The notes under the pieces are model-generated. The model was given only the letters and a program-made list of their open reading frames with translations, was not told where the DNA came from and searched no databases. Positions 11,812 through 23,189 of a stretch of DNA of 64,000 nucleotides are shown one piece after another. The DNA is taken from contig CM028894.1 in NCBI GenBank assembly GCA_016801885.1, positions 10,795,241 to 10,859,240 of the forward strand. The letters run 5' to 3'. Both the position numbers and the translations under genes were made by a program. Every line of letters begins with the position of its first letter. Within the stretch, counting starts at the first letter, position 1. This DNA is from Toxotes chatareus. Its lineage: Eukaryota; Chordata; Actinopteri; Toxotidae.

Positions 11812-14061
11812 ACGCAACCTTTGCCTAACAAGCCAGCCCCATTCAAGTACAAATTCTTATTAGAGACGACAGCCTGGGAAGGAAAACAAGCAGGCATGGA
11901 AGAAGGGAGGATTTGGCCGAGGGGGATGAAAAAGAGATAGAGTGACGGATGGGAAAAGGGGAAGAGGAGCGGAATCGTGACCACAGCACCAGTGAAATGT
12001 CACCAATGTGCCTGGCTGCGGCAGTGGAGATGCAGGGCACTGCTGTGACTCAGTAGGAGGCAATGTGGCATGTTAGAGGGAACAGTGTGAATATCAAGGC
12101 ATTTTTAAAGCATGAATGTGAAGAATATTTAACCCAGCATTTACATTTTTATTTTATTAAGGCTTTGAGTACTTTTGTAAATAAAAAAAAGTGTTTCTCT
12201 GTGATTATTTTTCATTAATCCCAGTGATGATTTATATTCCTCAGAATGAGTTGTAGTAGATTTATACTGCAGACAAGAGAAGTGTTTGGCCTGTAGGCAG
12301 TGTTCTGACCTCTGACCTGCCTTAGTAAAAAAAAGCCTACTCGCTACCTATTATACAGAAAAGATAGCATTTTACCTTCTTTACTATTTCTCCTGGTGTA
12401 CTTATCTTTCTTTTAAACACATTTCACTCTCCCTCTGTCTCTAGGGTCCTGCCCTTTTACCTTTACTGAATACTCAAGGTTTAATCATTATATTAAAAGA
12501 CACATACTGCATTATATCACTGAAGGCCTCTGGGTCAATACACACACACATATACAGAAACACACGGAGGCTCCTAACATGAGCCTTAAAGACCTCGAAA
12601 CTTTCCTTGAATGATTCTGGGTAACTACATATGTACAAGTTATAATACATAACATTTTTTGAATGAAGCCACTGTTTAATGATAAAATAGACAAAGTAAG
12701 TAGCAGAAAAGGGCCCAAATTTTTCAAAGAAGATAATCTAAATGCCCAAACACCCAAAAAAAAAAAAAATCATCCAAGTTGTGTGTGGTGCACAGCTGAC
12801 AAAGCTTATGTAGTCTCTGCTCTGGTATAGCACTGAACTAAACTAAAACCAGAAGCTCCCCACCAACCAGTCGATCTATGATCAAAACCTCACCTGCCTC
12901 TCCTATCTTAGCTCAGTTAGAGTGAGGAGCCCAGACATCTGGAGGCAACCTGGAGCCAGAAACCCCAATGTCTATGTCCCACAATCTGAAACCAATAATC
13001 TGAAACTGACAACTGACATTCACACCCACTTCATGCTGTGATTGGTCAGCTGTGCGGAGGTGCGAAAGAAACCAGGGAACCAAACTTCCAATCTTCACAC
13101 AGCTATTTGTGTCACTTTTCATGGGAACAACCGAGTGCAACACTATGAATGCCTACCAGGAGGCTGCCTGAAAATGGGCGGTGTCATCCCCATATTTAAA
13201 CACATTATTTTTATACTACACGCCCCCACTTTTTTTTTTTTTTTTTTTAGTGTGGCCATTCGGAACAATAAACACTTCTGATTTCTGACAACACATTGTA
13301 CCAACTAGTTCTTTTTTTAGCCTAACTCAGCTATTAGTCTTTTATAGCTGTGCTGCCAGGTCCATGAAAGAATGACAGATCTGTGCGTCAGTGAGCGAGT
13401 CAGTCAGTTACTCCATCAGTCCAGGCTTTAGCTACTTTTACTCATAGTATGAATGTTTTTTTTAAACTCTTTGTTTTACATGAATTGAAATGAAAGCACA
13501 GCACTAACTTCAGTTTCCCTCCCTGCCCGCTGCTGTCCTCAGATAACCCCACCCCGGTGGAGTTTGATACTCTATATAACACTGGCTATGTCTGTTTATA
13601 TTTTTCTTTGTGTCTGCACATGTGCACAGGGGCATGTATCTGATGCAGAGCACACTGTGTTTAGCACTGCATGCACAGCATGAGGCCCTTCATGTGTGTT
13701 ATTTGAGGTTTGTTTGTTTGTTTGTTTGACTATAATTATCTTACTCTGAATGCTATTTGCTGCGATGCATTCATGTGTCAGCGCAGATGCTTTTGAAAGA
13801 ACTATTACCAGCACTATCATAAACACAGTTTGACACATTTGAGATTATAGTAATCGTAGTTGCAGAGCACAATGTGTTGTGCAGTCCCACATGTAAATTA
13901 GGGGGATGCACAGGTAACTGTGTGCTCCAAAGAGACAAAGGAACAGAGAAGTAAATGGCAGCATCACATGCACAAATGCATGATGGAACTGTAAGAGATT
14001 ATTTGGGTGAACTCTGCCTCGCATTGATGTGACAGTCCCTCTTCATGCTATATCTATTTTA
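11812..14061. other. Unique DNA, no gene seen
   Basis: Contains an A run near 12757, a T run near 13231-13249 and (TGTT)5 at 13709-13728. No exon-like structure is supported. Confidence 0.5.
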
Positions 14062-14112
14062 GTGTGTGTGTGTGTGTGTCTGTGAGTGTGTGTGTGTGTC
14101 TGAGAGAGAGAT
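14062..14112. repeat. Compound (GT)n/(GA)n microsatellite
   Basis: Two GT runs separated by a short interruption, then a GA run. Confidence 0.9.
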
Positions 14113-14139
14113 GCACCAGGGACAAAGAGTTCAGGCTGC

Positions 14140-14660
14140 AGCAGTGCTGTCTGTCTCCTTCCCCTGTCTATCTCCTCTCCCACATCCCTATTTCTCCCTT
14201 CATCTGCACCTATCTCCATCTCTCTTGTCTTTTCTTTTTTGCCCGCAAGTCTGTTTCCTTCTCCTCGAATGATCTCTCTGTATTTCTGTCTGGATGCACG
14301 GTGCATCTCTCTTTCACACTGGGTTGATACATACTGTCTGTACATTTTGTGCCGCCTGTAGCAGCCTGCTCGAATGTGGCTGCCTGTTGCTATGTGTTCG
14401 AAATGATCACTACATGACCTGTCTCTCCGCTAGACTTTCAATTTTACAACACACATGCAGGTGTGTTTGTGTATTTTTGTTTCTTGCATGCTCTTTGACA
14501 TTTTATGACGTGTGTGCATGTGTGTGTCCGTCCCTTTTATTCCCGCTGCTCTGACTCCATCTCCTCATTTGACCTCTCTGTCTCTCTTCCCCTCTGCCTC
14601 TCCCCCGCCGTCTCTTTCTCTTTCTCCCTTTCTCTCTCCATCTCTCAGCAGTATATGTCA
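14140..14660. repeat. Pyrimidine-rich tract, left part
   Basis: Mainly C and T on the + strand with many CTC and TCT steps, interrupted at about 14300-14520 by GT-rich mixed sequence. Confidence 0.75.
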
Positions 14661-14694
14661 GATCCTCCCACTTTGTGTGTGTATAGTTTACCCT

Positions 14695-14752
14695 CTGTCT
14701 GTGTCTGTGTCTGTGTGTGTGTGTGTGAGAGAGAGAGAGAGTGAGTGAGGGA
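14695..14752. repeat. Compound (TGTC)n(TG)n(AG)n microsatellite
   Basis: CTGTGT units lead into a pure TG run and then an AG run, a typical compound vertebrate simple repeat. Confidence 0.92.
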
Positions 14753-15174
14753 GACTGTTTGATGCAACCGTTCTTTTTTTTTTGAAGCTGTCGGGTCTGC
14801 CTCTGCTGGAGATTCTTGATGTGTGTGAAGCTGTTTGGTACTGATGTCTGCTTGTGATGTACAGCGTAGGACTCTACACAGTGTGTAGGTGTCTGTGTGT
14901 GTGTGTGTGTAAAGCAGTGTGTGTGGGTGAGTATCCTCTCTAACCTCATACGGATATAGAAATCATCATAGAAAGTGGGATTTTCTTTTTTTGCCTTGAA
15001 TCTGTGTGTGTGTGTGTGTGTATCCACACACTCCATTTTTTTTTTTTACAATGTCCTTGCATCCAGGTGTGTTAACAGTACATAAAGTGTGTGTGTGGGG
15101 GGGAGGGTTACTGGTCTGCACTGTGTAGCTGTGCTTGTGTACTTTATGGTTTAGCATGTGTGTATTAATAGTGC
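14753..15174. other. GT-punctuated DNA
   Basis: Two GT tracts (about 14893-14911 and 15003-15021) and several GT-rich patches; no gene is supported. Confidence 0.6.
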
Positions 15175-15199
15175 CTGTGTGTGTGTGTGTGTGTGTGTG
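15175..15199. repeat. (GT)n microsatellite
   Basis: About 12 GT units just upstream of the long pyrimidine tract. Confidence 0.93.
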
Positions 15200-15262
15200 G
15201 CCGGGGAGGGAAGCAGACAGTGCAAACGTGACTCGAGTGTCGGGAACACAGAGTTCAGACTA

Positions 15263-15700
15263 CTGCGCCATCCCTCCCTCTTCCCCCCCTTCTCTCTTCT
15301 CTCTCCCCTCTTGCATCCTTCCTTCCTTTTTCCTCTTCTTCTTCTCATTGCTCTCTTTCCCTTTTTCCTCCTCCTTCTTATCTCTCTTCTTCATCCTTCC
15401 ATCCCTTCCCCTTCCCTTCTTTTGTCTTTCATCTCCCTCTGCTTCTTCCTCCTCTGTCCCCTCTTTTCCTTCCCTGCTCATCCTCTCCTCCTCTTTCTCT
15501 CCTTCCATCCACCTCCCTCTTTGTCTTTCCCTCCGTCTCTCTGTCTGAGGCGACCCACTCAGACGTCGATGAATAATTCAGACTGTGTTGCACTGCAGGT
15601 TTTCCCCTTCTCCGCCCCCGCGCCTCTCCTCTCTCCCTCGCCTTTCCTCCTCTGCATCATCCCTCCTTCCTCCCGTCTTTCCCATAGAATCAGGAAGAAT
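15263..15700. repeat. Long polypyrimidine tract (about 440 bp)
   Basis: The + strand is overwhelmingly C and T, with TTCC, CTTC and TCCC steps. One mixed-sequence interruption lies at about 15545-15600. Open frames of up to 186 codons run through it on + and purine-coded frames on -, but they are compositional artefacts made of Ser, Leu, Pro and Phe, or of Glu, Lys, Arg and Gly. Confidence 0.9.
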
Positions 15701-15803
15701 CCTCTGAAAATGTTTTAGTTTTTAGTCTCCAATTCTCTTGAGGCTGTTTGATTCTTATTTTGTATAATTCATGGAACAAGTGCATATGTTGTGTTTATTG
15801 GTT

Positions 15804-15806
<3 letters not shown>

Positions 15807-15829
<23 letters not shown>
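15807..15829. repeat. Poly-A run (23 bases)
   Basis: Followed by A/G-rich sequence to about 15855. It could be a retroposon tail, but no element is recognisable upstream. Confidence 0.92.
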
Positions 15830-15836
<7 letters not shown>

Positions 15837-15855
15837 GAGAAAGAGGGAGAGATCC

Positions 15856-16193
15856 CCTCAGTGTTTAGTATTCTGCAGATCCTTCTGCAGGGGGTTTCTG
15901 GCTGTCTCTCCTTCTCTCGCTCTCTCTTTCATGCACACACACTTTCAGTGGAGGTGCCTTACGCACACTCCACAGCAGGGCTCTCCCACTACCTCTCCCA
16001 AAATCAACACACACACACCTCCAACAGCACCACCCCTCTCACTCCTTCGCCCTGTTGTTGGAAGGAGTGAGTCACGGAGTGGACGGTCAGTCGGGAGCAG
16101 TGCGATGACCACTTGGCAACCAGGAAACGGGCGTTCTGCAGGCTGAGCTTTCCAAGAATCTGCCTGTGACATTTCACTGATAATCCATAAACA
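15856..16193. other. Unique DNA, no gene seen
   Basis: Mixed sequence with small CA patches near 15934 and 16008. No exon-like structure. Confidence 0.45.
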
Positions 16194-16235
16194 AGTCTCT
16201 CTCTCTCTCTCTCTCATACACACACACACACACAC
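16194..16235. repeat. Compound (CT)n(CA)n microsatellite
   Basis: A CT run passes into a CA run, the same arrangement as at 24298 and 29165. Confidence 0.94.
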
Positions 16236-17093
16236 ATCACCTGCTTTACAGGAAAAGTGGCATTGCTTTTGAGTGTCTGACGTGTGTCTGTGAGAGTAAG
16301 TTGGAAAATAGTGACGGTGAAAGATATGTTGTCATTATCCGATCATTATCAGATTTAATCTATCTATGTTCGCATACAGTTTCAAACACTGTCCCTTATG
16401 AAACATTCACTTACTACACATGATTTATCAGATGGGAAGTGGGAAGTCCTCTGCATCATCACCTAAAGTGGATTTTATAGGTGGAAATAATAAACGACCT
16501 TCACTTAAACACAAAATTACTGAGTCTGTCTACAATATAGCATGGAAAGAGTGGGTGGTCCTGATGTTTTAAACGTATTGTGTGTATGTTGCAAGAGTTA
16601 TAGCTGCTCTTCATGTGTGCGTATTGCCAGAAATGGGCAGTGGAACTCAGATAGAGATGTAAATTTGGGAACAGGCTCCAGGCAGTCGTCCTCCTGACAG
16701 AAAAGATTTTTATGTGGTGTAAAGACAACAAATGGGGTTCATGTGGTAATCATAAGGTAAGGAATTGCCAGTAAAAACAAATGAAAGCTCATTTTCCGTT
16801 TAAAAAAAAAGAAAAAAGCCCATAACTCATCAGGTTGGTGCTGCTTATCTTTTACATCCACAAGATGCGTATCAGCCCTAAAAAGGTAGGTTTACCCTCC
16901 TACAGAGGAGACGGAGACCAAAATAGAGAGTATTACAGGTCATGTTGGAAAAAGGAGGGAAAAACAAACAACAGAAGTAAAGGATGGAAAAGGAGAAAGA
17001 CAAGCCAAGAGTCCAAAACAGAAGGCAGAGGAGGAGAGGGGGGTAAAGAGGAAAAAGAGAATATTTACATGAGGCTAACCTCTTGAAGTGGCA
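16236..17093. other. Unique DNA with a purine-rich patch
   Basis: Nothing is recognised in the first 700 bp. From about 16945 to 17065 the + strand is strongly A/G-rich. Confidence 0.5.
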
Positions 17094-17107
17094 GTTGCCA
17101 TGACGAC
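17094..17107. promoter_or_regulatory. X-box-like (RFX) motif
   Basis: GTTGCCATGACGAC matches 12 of 14 positions of the palindromic X-box GTTGCCATGGCAAC used by RFX factors. It lies at the start of a GC-richer, repeat-free stretch (17090-17300). No neighbouring transcript is recognised, so the role is speculative. Confidence 0.35.
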
Positions 17108-17967
17108 CATGCCCCGGCGTCTGAGCACTCCTGGTTTGGAGGCAATGGGAGGGGCTGAGTGGCAGGGGAGTGTGCCCTGTGAGCCAATCTCTGCCGGGCT
17201 CCGACAAATTTCCCACATGCAGAGCCCCAGTGTTAACTAGGTTACACAACGGCCTCCCAAAAAACACAGAATCACATCGGTGAAAAACAAGGCCGGGTCC
17301 TCTGGCTGCAAGCAGATGACACAAGCTTAGAGGTGGTTCTGTGTTTGTGTGTGTGTGTGTGTGAAAGCCATGATACCTTAGACCAACAGAGAAACAAGCA
17401 GAAAAAGCCAGAAATACAGACTTGATCAACGCATACACATGGTACAGAAACACAAAGCAACAAAGACGCCCCAACACACACGGCCCTCTAAAAAAGCAAT
17501 TCCCTTGTGTTACATAATTACTCAGCTGATGGGGCAAACCTGGAGATATTGGGTACACAGAGTCCTGGAATGTTCTATGTCTCACTCAGACACCACATCA
17601 CATGGAGAAAATAGAAAATCACCATTGTAAACTGGGAAGAAAACGAGGATAACAGTGCATGTTTAGAGGCAAATTAGACTCCCTGTTTCTCTGTTACAAT
17701 AGCTTATAAACACTTTATTTACACATCCACATTCAGGGGGAAGCACCGATATCTGGGCCCATCGTCCATAGGATGATATCACTAGGTTCATATTTAATAG
17801 ACAGACATGAAAGTGGTTTCAGTTTTCTTATCATTTTACCCCCAGAAAGCAAAAAAAGAAACACTGCTGGCATGTCAAATTATTCCTGCAGTGTTAAAGA
17901 ACGACCAATGTGGACTTTCAGAAACAAGTCACTTGTAATATGGTGAGCTTAACTTAGCAACACTGAC
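17108..17967. other. Unique DNA, no gene seen
   Basis: Has a GT tract at about 17346-17362. A 235-codon frame on the - strand (16878-17585) crosses it and shows no domain, so it is not called. Confidence 0.5.
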
Positions 17968-18031
17968 AAGGTGGAAACAGCTGACTTACCAGCACCTCCA
18001 ACGCTCACTATTTAACACATTGTCTATGTAA
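17968..18031 (+). repeat. Dispersed family B, distal fragment
   Basis: The order gtggaaacagct, taccagcacctcca, gctcactatttaacac fits the distal part of family B as I remember it. There is no clean overlap with the other copies in the window, so this is the least certain member. Confidence 0.45.
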
Positions 18032-18807
18032 CTATAACGTTGGCACGTTAGACAATCTTCGCAGCAAGAAATGAAAAGCGCATTTCCCAAAATGTAAGGC
18101 AATTTCTTTAGTAGATCTTTTGTCTGTTACCTGACTGTACTGTTGTGGTTCTTCAGACCAGACTTGAACCACAAGAAGACACAACAACAGATGTGTTTGG
18201 TTTTTGTCTCAGTTCAGTTCAAACTGGGCAGCACGCAGTTTAACATCAAATGCATCCGAAACAAACAGAACAACATCTACAAAACCAATGTGAAGTCTTT
18301 TTTGCCCCCTGTACTTGTGTGTACATGCATATTTTCATATTTCCATCAGATATCTTATAATAGATGGGGGAAAGTCAACCAGAAAATTAGATACGAGCAG
18401 CAATGCCGATCATGGGACCGATCATGACGGCCTGCAGTCTCTGTTGTATTGTGCGTTTGTTTGTCAGTGTGTTGTGCGCCCACAGAGAGGCCTTCATGAC
18501 TGGCAGCCCACAGGTTTGATCTTGCTGCCGCCATGTTCCTGTCAAAATGTGCTTGAGAAAGACTGAGGGATCACCTTCCTCTGTCTGCCAATGCCATCTG
18601 ATCCTGTGCTGATTTGGGTTTGTGAATGGACTGGATGTCTCACAGGGATGTGCAGCAGTGTCCTAAATTTTTAATCCCGAATGTGCTTACAATGATTGCA
18701 GCTCCGTGTGGTTCAGCCCAGGTAATTCCATCATACGTGCTGAGCCGCCACAAACAACACACCACCTGTACTCATTTCAAATGGGCTACTTAATTTATTA
18801 TACTGCG
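18032..18807. other. Unique DNA, no gene seen
   Basis: No simple repeats and no recognisable gene. Confidence 0.45.
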
Positions 18808-18985
18808 TGATCTGGACTGAATTATCTCAACAACTACTTGATAGATTGACATTATATTTGGTATGGGTGTTCATGGTTCCCAGAGGGTGAATCCTCTGGA
18901 GGTGCCATGACCTTTCCCCTGACCCTTCCTTTGCAATCCCCATGAGGTTCACATTTGTGGTTTTGGGCATGTTTTGAGTGTAAAT
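18808..18985. repeat. Dispersed repeat family C, copy 1
   Basis: Begins with tgatctggactgaattatct (18808-18827), continues through a 'caacaacta' block, a 'tgttcatggttcccagag' block and ends near a 'ccatgaggttcacatttgtg' block. The first 29 bases match the copy at 48736-48764 in reverse complement at 26 of 29 positions. I recognise this as a very common perch-like fish repeat. It encodes no protein. Confidence 0.75.
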
Positions 18986-20944
18986 TTTGTGAAAATAAGA
19001 AGAAAAATAACTCATAAAGTCAAAAAGTAGAGAAACATTTTTAAAACAAGGTCAAAGGTATCTCAGCAGAGAAAGGTATGTGCCACTTAGCACAGTTTAC
19101 AAACACTCTGACGACATCCACTAATATGCAAATCTACTGAATCACAAATGCAAACACATCGGCAAACAAAAAGCTGAAGAGACACGTTTGTGGACACAGA
19201 CTAACATTCAAATCATGTGTACACACGTATGTTTGACAACATGTAGGAGTCTGCCCTGCGAGCCATCACCTGACACAAACAAAAGGTGAACACTGACTGG
19301 AATGCAAACACAGCGGGCTCTAAAAGTCTGAGCTCTTTCTCCCATTCACATCTTTTATCTCCAGCTGGTTGGCTTTGCAGTGAGAATTTCCTCCTCCTCC
19401 TTTAAGGTTAACTAAGGGTCAAAGTTGAGGAGACCATATGCAAATGTGCCCTTTATTAGAAAGACTTTTTGTGGATGAGCAAAGGACAAGGTTTCAGTCA
19501 TGATGACAACAATAAAAACCTTAGAAATATCCCACACTATTATGTGTTGCTGTAAGATTCTGTGTTAGTGTTCTTCACTATTCCTTGCAAATAAACACTG
19601 ATTGATTTTATTGCGTTGTTGTTGTTAAGGCGGGGTTCTTTAAATAGGGCTAACGAGCCAACTGCAGCCTGGGAAAAACATTTTACGTTTTCATCTTCAA
19701 CTGAACCACAATGTAGTTCATTTAAAAACATAACCATTATTGAATTGTTTCCTGAGATGTATGAAGGACCCTACATTACAGGAAAAAGTGCTGTATCTCA
19801 GTGGAAATCAGGCACAATGGCAAAGGTTAAAGAAGCAGCTTTGTGCTGAGGGATGAGAGGGGAATAATGAGTCAAGGTGCCTTTAACCATGGCATTGCCT
19901 CCTGGCTGATCCAGAGCAACTGTGCTGCGGCCAGTGATTAGGGCAGAGTGTGGGCTCCTAAGTGTGGATGTGTGCTTGTGAATGAGCTTGAAAATTGAAT
20001 TGAACTGATTATTATGCACAGGGGCCCTTCTAAACACAATTAATGATGAATGGTAAATGCCAGATTTTTGCATGTTTGGTTTTTTTTTTCAATATTCAAA
20101 ATAAAAAAGTCATCATGAGTCAGTCCACACAATCTAGTTATTGCCAATATTGTGTTGTAATTATTCACCATGGATTTTTCCCACCAAGAAAAAAAATCTC
20201 TCACATGTACCTGCTAAAGCCAAGATGCCTGACAGCAGCATCCATCTGTCCGTCGCTGGGCGGACTCTTGAATTAGATATGAAGTGTTTCTGGCCAAAAG
20301 TCAGAAATTCTGGTGAATGAACGTGAAAGCAGCCCAACTATAAGAGAAGTGTGAAAGGTGGAACTTCAAAGGTGGCTGCGTCTGTGTACGAAATATGATT
20401 TGGAAGCTTTCTGTCACCAGCCAACAGCCTCAGCGTGGCTAAGTGGCGGCGTGATGACAAACTGTGAGACTGAAATAGACGTTTCAGCTGTCATTTAAAA
20501 GACTGTTTTGCTCCTGTTTTATTTTTCTGTATATTCCCTGAAAAGATGGTTTCTCTGATCTCTCGGCTTGTTATAGTTTCTGAGACACATTCTGTCTGAG
20601 GTAAGGCTTTCTCAGGAGAGACAAAAGCATGCGCGCACACACGCACACACATAAATCTTGATCTCTGACCCTCTAAACTCATCTTAGACGGACAAACACA
20701 CTCAAACATGCTTGTGCACAGTAGTACATGCATACACATGGCACACATGCACACACACACAGTCCAGTCCTCCATTGTTTGTGATGGAGCTCTGCAATAT
20801 GGCAAGAAAAAGTAATCCTCATTGTCTGTCCACCAGTTAGCCAGCGAAAGGCTAATCCAGTAAACACTAGAGTTCATCCAATGGGTGATAGATTAACCCA
20901 CTGCATCCTGGGACTGTCACACACATGCTCACAAGCATGCATGT
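18986..20944. other. Unique DNA, CA-rich toward the right
   Basis: No gene. CA-rich interrupted patches occupy about 20630-20765. Confidence 0.45.

Positions 20945-20979
<35 letters not shown>
20945..20979. repeat. (CA)n microsatellite
   Basis: About 17 uninterrupted CA units. Confidence 0.97.
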
Positions 20980-20980
<1 letters not shown>

Positions 20981-21089
20981 CTATCTTGCAGTGCTGGCAA
21001 TGTTTCAAATAATGAGGAAGAACTGGAATAGTCCAGCTCTTCACTGAGAGTCCGTCATTATAAATGTGAAGTAGACATGTAACTGTTAA

Positions 21090-21200
21090 GCAGTGGTAAA
21101 TGATTGGACTTCATTTCCATTTTATGCCACTTTATACCTCTACTCTTCCGCAGCCAAACAAGTTACTTTGCAGATTAGGATTCTTGATTAAAAAATGTTT
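21090..21200. repeat. Dispersed repeat family D, short copy
   Basis: The order catttccattttatgccact, ttatacctctactc and gttactttgcagatta matches a widespread fish repeat I remember, whose other end is represented at 23190-23652. Confidence 0.65.
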
Positions 21201-21282
21201 TAAAATCACAACACATTGTCAGCAGTAAGAGTAGTAAGGGTCTGGTTTCTGATATTGCTCTGAGGCTGCAGTTCTTCCTTTC

Positions 21283-21298
21283 GGCCAGCAGGGGCTCC
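21283..21298 (+). promoter_or_regulatory. CTCF-like motif
   Basis: GGCCAGCAGGGGCTCC follows the CTCF core (CCASYAGRGGGC) apart from its last positions. It sits in a GC-richer, non-repetitive patch (about 21250-21400). Motif match only. Confidence 0.4.
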
Positions 21299-21549
21299 TT
21301 AGAGTCTCTGCAGCAGCCCGGAGGAGGGGCGCGGCTCTGCACCGATTCAGGTCAATGAGTTCCTTGTGGTGAGGAGAACAGTCAGGCTCGGTGCCAGAGA
21401 TGCGCACATGCAGCACACACACTCTCATACATTCACACAGGCAGTCAAAAAAGCAGTGTGACACCACATTCAATAGACTTATTATTAGCCCAAGTCATAT
21501 TTCCAGAATCCTGTGCTTGTCCCTGATATAGCATATAGAGTTTAGGAGT
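21299..21549. other. GC-richer unique DNA
   Basis: No simple repeats apart from short CA patches near 21415. No exon-like structure. Confidence 0.4.
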
Positions 21550-22125
21550 AGGATGGAGTCAAACACACACACACACACACACTAACCTGAGCACAGGATG
21601 TACAGTACCTGTACTGTGACCTACTGTATGTATCAGTGTGTATGTTTGACTTGTTGAGTGATGAAGATGCCACATGTAATTGTCTGTGTGTGTTTCATTG
21701 TGTGCATGCATACATACATACACCAGGTATCACCAGGTGTGTGTGTGTGTGTGTGTGTATGTTGGGGGGGTGGGGGGATTTGATGAGGACCGCCGTGCAG
21801 CGTTGTGCGGCGGTGAGGATTGAGTTACATGTATAAAGTACAGGGCGGAGATCCGGGAGCTGCGAGCTGAGCCAAACTGGCTAGTGCTGCTACAGTACTG
21901 CTGTGACTGCAACACACACATTCACATTCACACACACACACACACACACATACAGTGAGTGGGGGAAATGAGGTCGACTTGGCACTCTGTCAAATTTCTC
22001 TCTCCTGCTCGCTCTCGCCAAGCGCTGCGTAGGATACTACACTACACACACACAGGGGCTCTGCTCTACTGCACCATTTTAGAAGGCTGGGGGCGTACAG
22101 CACACACACACACACACACTGACAC
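21550..22125. repeat. Cluster of four CA/GT microsatellites
   Basis: Tracts lie at about 21562-21582 (CA), 21738-21759 (GT), 21930-21950 (CA) and 22101-22120 (CA), spaced roughly 150-190 bp apart in otherwise mixed sequence. Confidence 0.9.
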
Positions 22126-22854
22126 ACACTGCAGTTTTTTTTTAAATGAATACATACACTGAATGTAGGGGGACATATTAAGTGGATTCTCATAAAAAGA
22201 AGAGTCCTTGGTATTTTGTCAGCCACTTTCAGTACAGTGGAACATTTTGTGGAGACTTTTGTTATGAAGTCTAATTATTTTTAATAAGCAGAATGAATGT
22301 ATTTTTCCCAGAAGTCACATATCAATCCTCTGCCAATTTGCAGACAATTTGTTAGCTGTAGCATTCAATAGTAGAAAACGCTCCAAAGGGATCAAAACTC
22401 TACTTTCATCATAGTGCAGAAGCCTCTGATTCCCCAAGCAGCTCAATTACTCTTCTGATGTGGTTTTAATTTTTCATGGAAGCTCCTCTGTCATGACAGC
22501 TTCAGCACAAAAACAAGAAAAACAAAAGTATTATGGGCTTCTTTGGAAAAAAAAAAAGCCCATTGTTTGTTTAATTGCACATAGGGGCTACAATAAATGC
22601 TCCCCGCCTGCAGGTTCAGTTATATAAAAAAACCACAAAACTCAATGTGAATGACATTTAGTTATACTCTGTGTGCTTCACAGCTGCCCTCCTAGACTCC
22701 CACTCCCACGTTCACCTTGAAAGCAATCTTTACACCCTTTCCTCCGTTCCTTTTCCATCCCTCTCCCACCCCTCTCCCACCTCCCTGCACAAGGAAAAAT
22801 AGAGAAATTCAGCTTGGCCGATATAATCCCTTCTGAGTCGTCCGTGGTATTTTA
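22126..22854. other. Unique DNA, no gene seen
   Basis: AT-rich on the left, with a C-rich patch near 22690-22790. No coding evidence. Confidence 0.5.
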
Positions 22855-23060
22855 AAAAGACATTGGCCCTTACACAAGATAAGCTGCTTAATATTAATAC
22901 CGCAGTCGTTGGTTTTCGTTTCCTGTGTTTGCAGTGGACGCGTGTGTTGGGGCTATATATAGGCTAACTGGGCTAATAAATAGGGATTAGGCAACTCAGT
23001 GGCGCTGATTGAAAAATGGTGTACGTCAGAAGGAACAGCAAGCTGACAGATTAGACCCCC
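22855..23060. promoter_or_regulatory. Candidate conserved regulatory block with MEF2- and OTX-type motifs
   Basis: This 200-bp stretch has high complexity and no simple repeats, unlike its surroundings. It contains a perfect MEF2 consensus CTATATATAG (22953-22962), the related A/T-rich run CTAATAAATAG (22973-22983) and a K50 homeodomain core GGATTA (22984-22989) within about 40 bp. Motif content and texture suggest an enhancer, but conservation cannot be judged from one sequence. Confidence 0.3.
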
Positions 23061-23189
23061 CGGTAGTTATGTGTGGATTACAGCAGAGTGGTCACCTGAC
23101 ATGAGAGGTAGGAATGAGATGGAAGAAGTGGGATGGAGAGAGAAAGAGAGAGGTCATTCATGGACAGAGACAGAGGTCGAGTGTGAGGT
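23061..23189. other. Mixed DNA, purine-rich
   Basis: A/G-rich in part (23110-23185); no gene. Confidence 0.5.

Noticed and set aside
14503..15036. 177-codon - strand frame
   Set aside because: Driven by GT/CA and GA simple repeats (His-Thr, Arg-Glu runs).
15158..15718. 186-codon frame on + and purine-coded frames on -
   Set aside because: They follow a polypyrimidine tract and consist almost wholly of Ser, Leu, Pro and Phe, or Glu, Arg, Lys and Gly. No domain or splice context.
16878..17585. 235-codon - strand frame
   Set aside because: Includes a CA-derived His-Thr run and no domain. It overlaps GC-richer DNA where stops are rarer.
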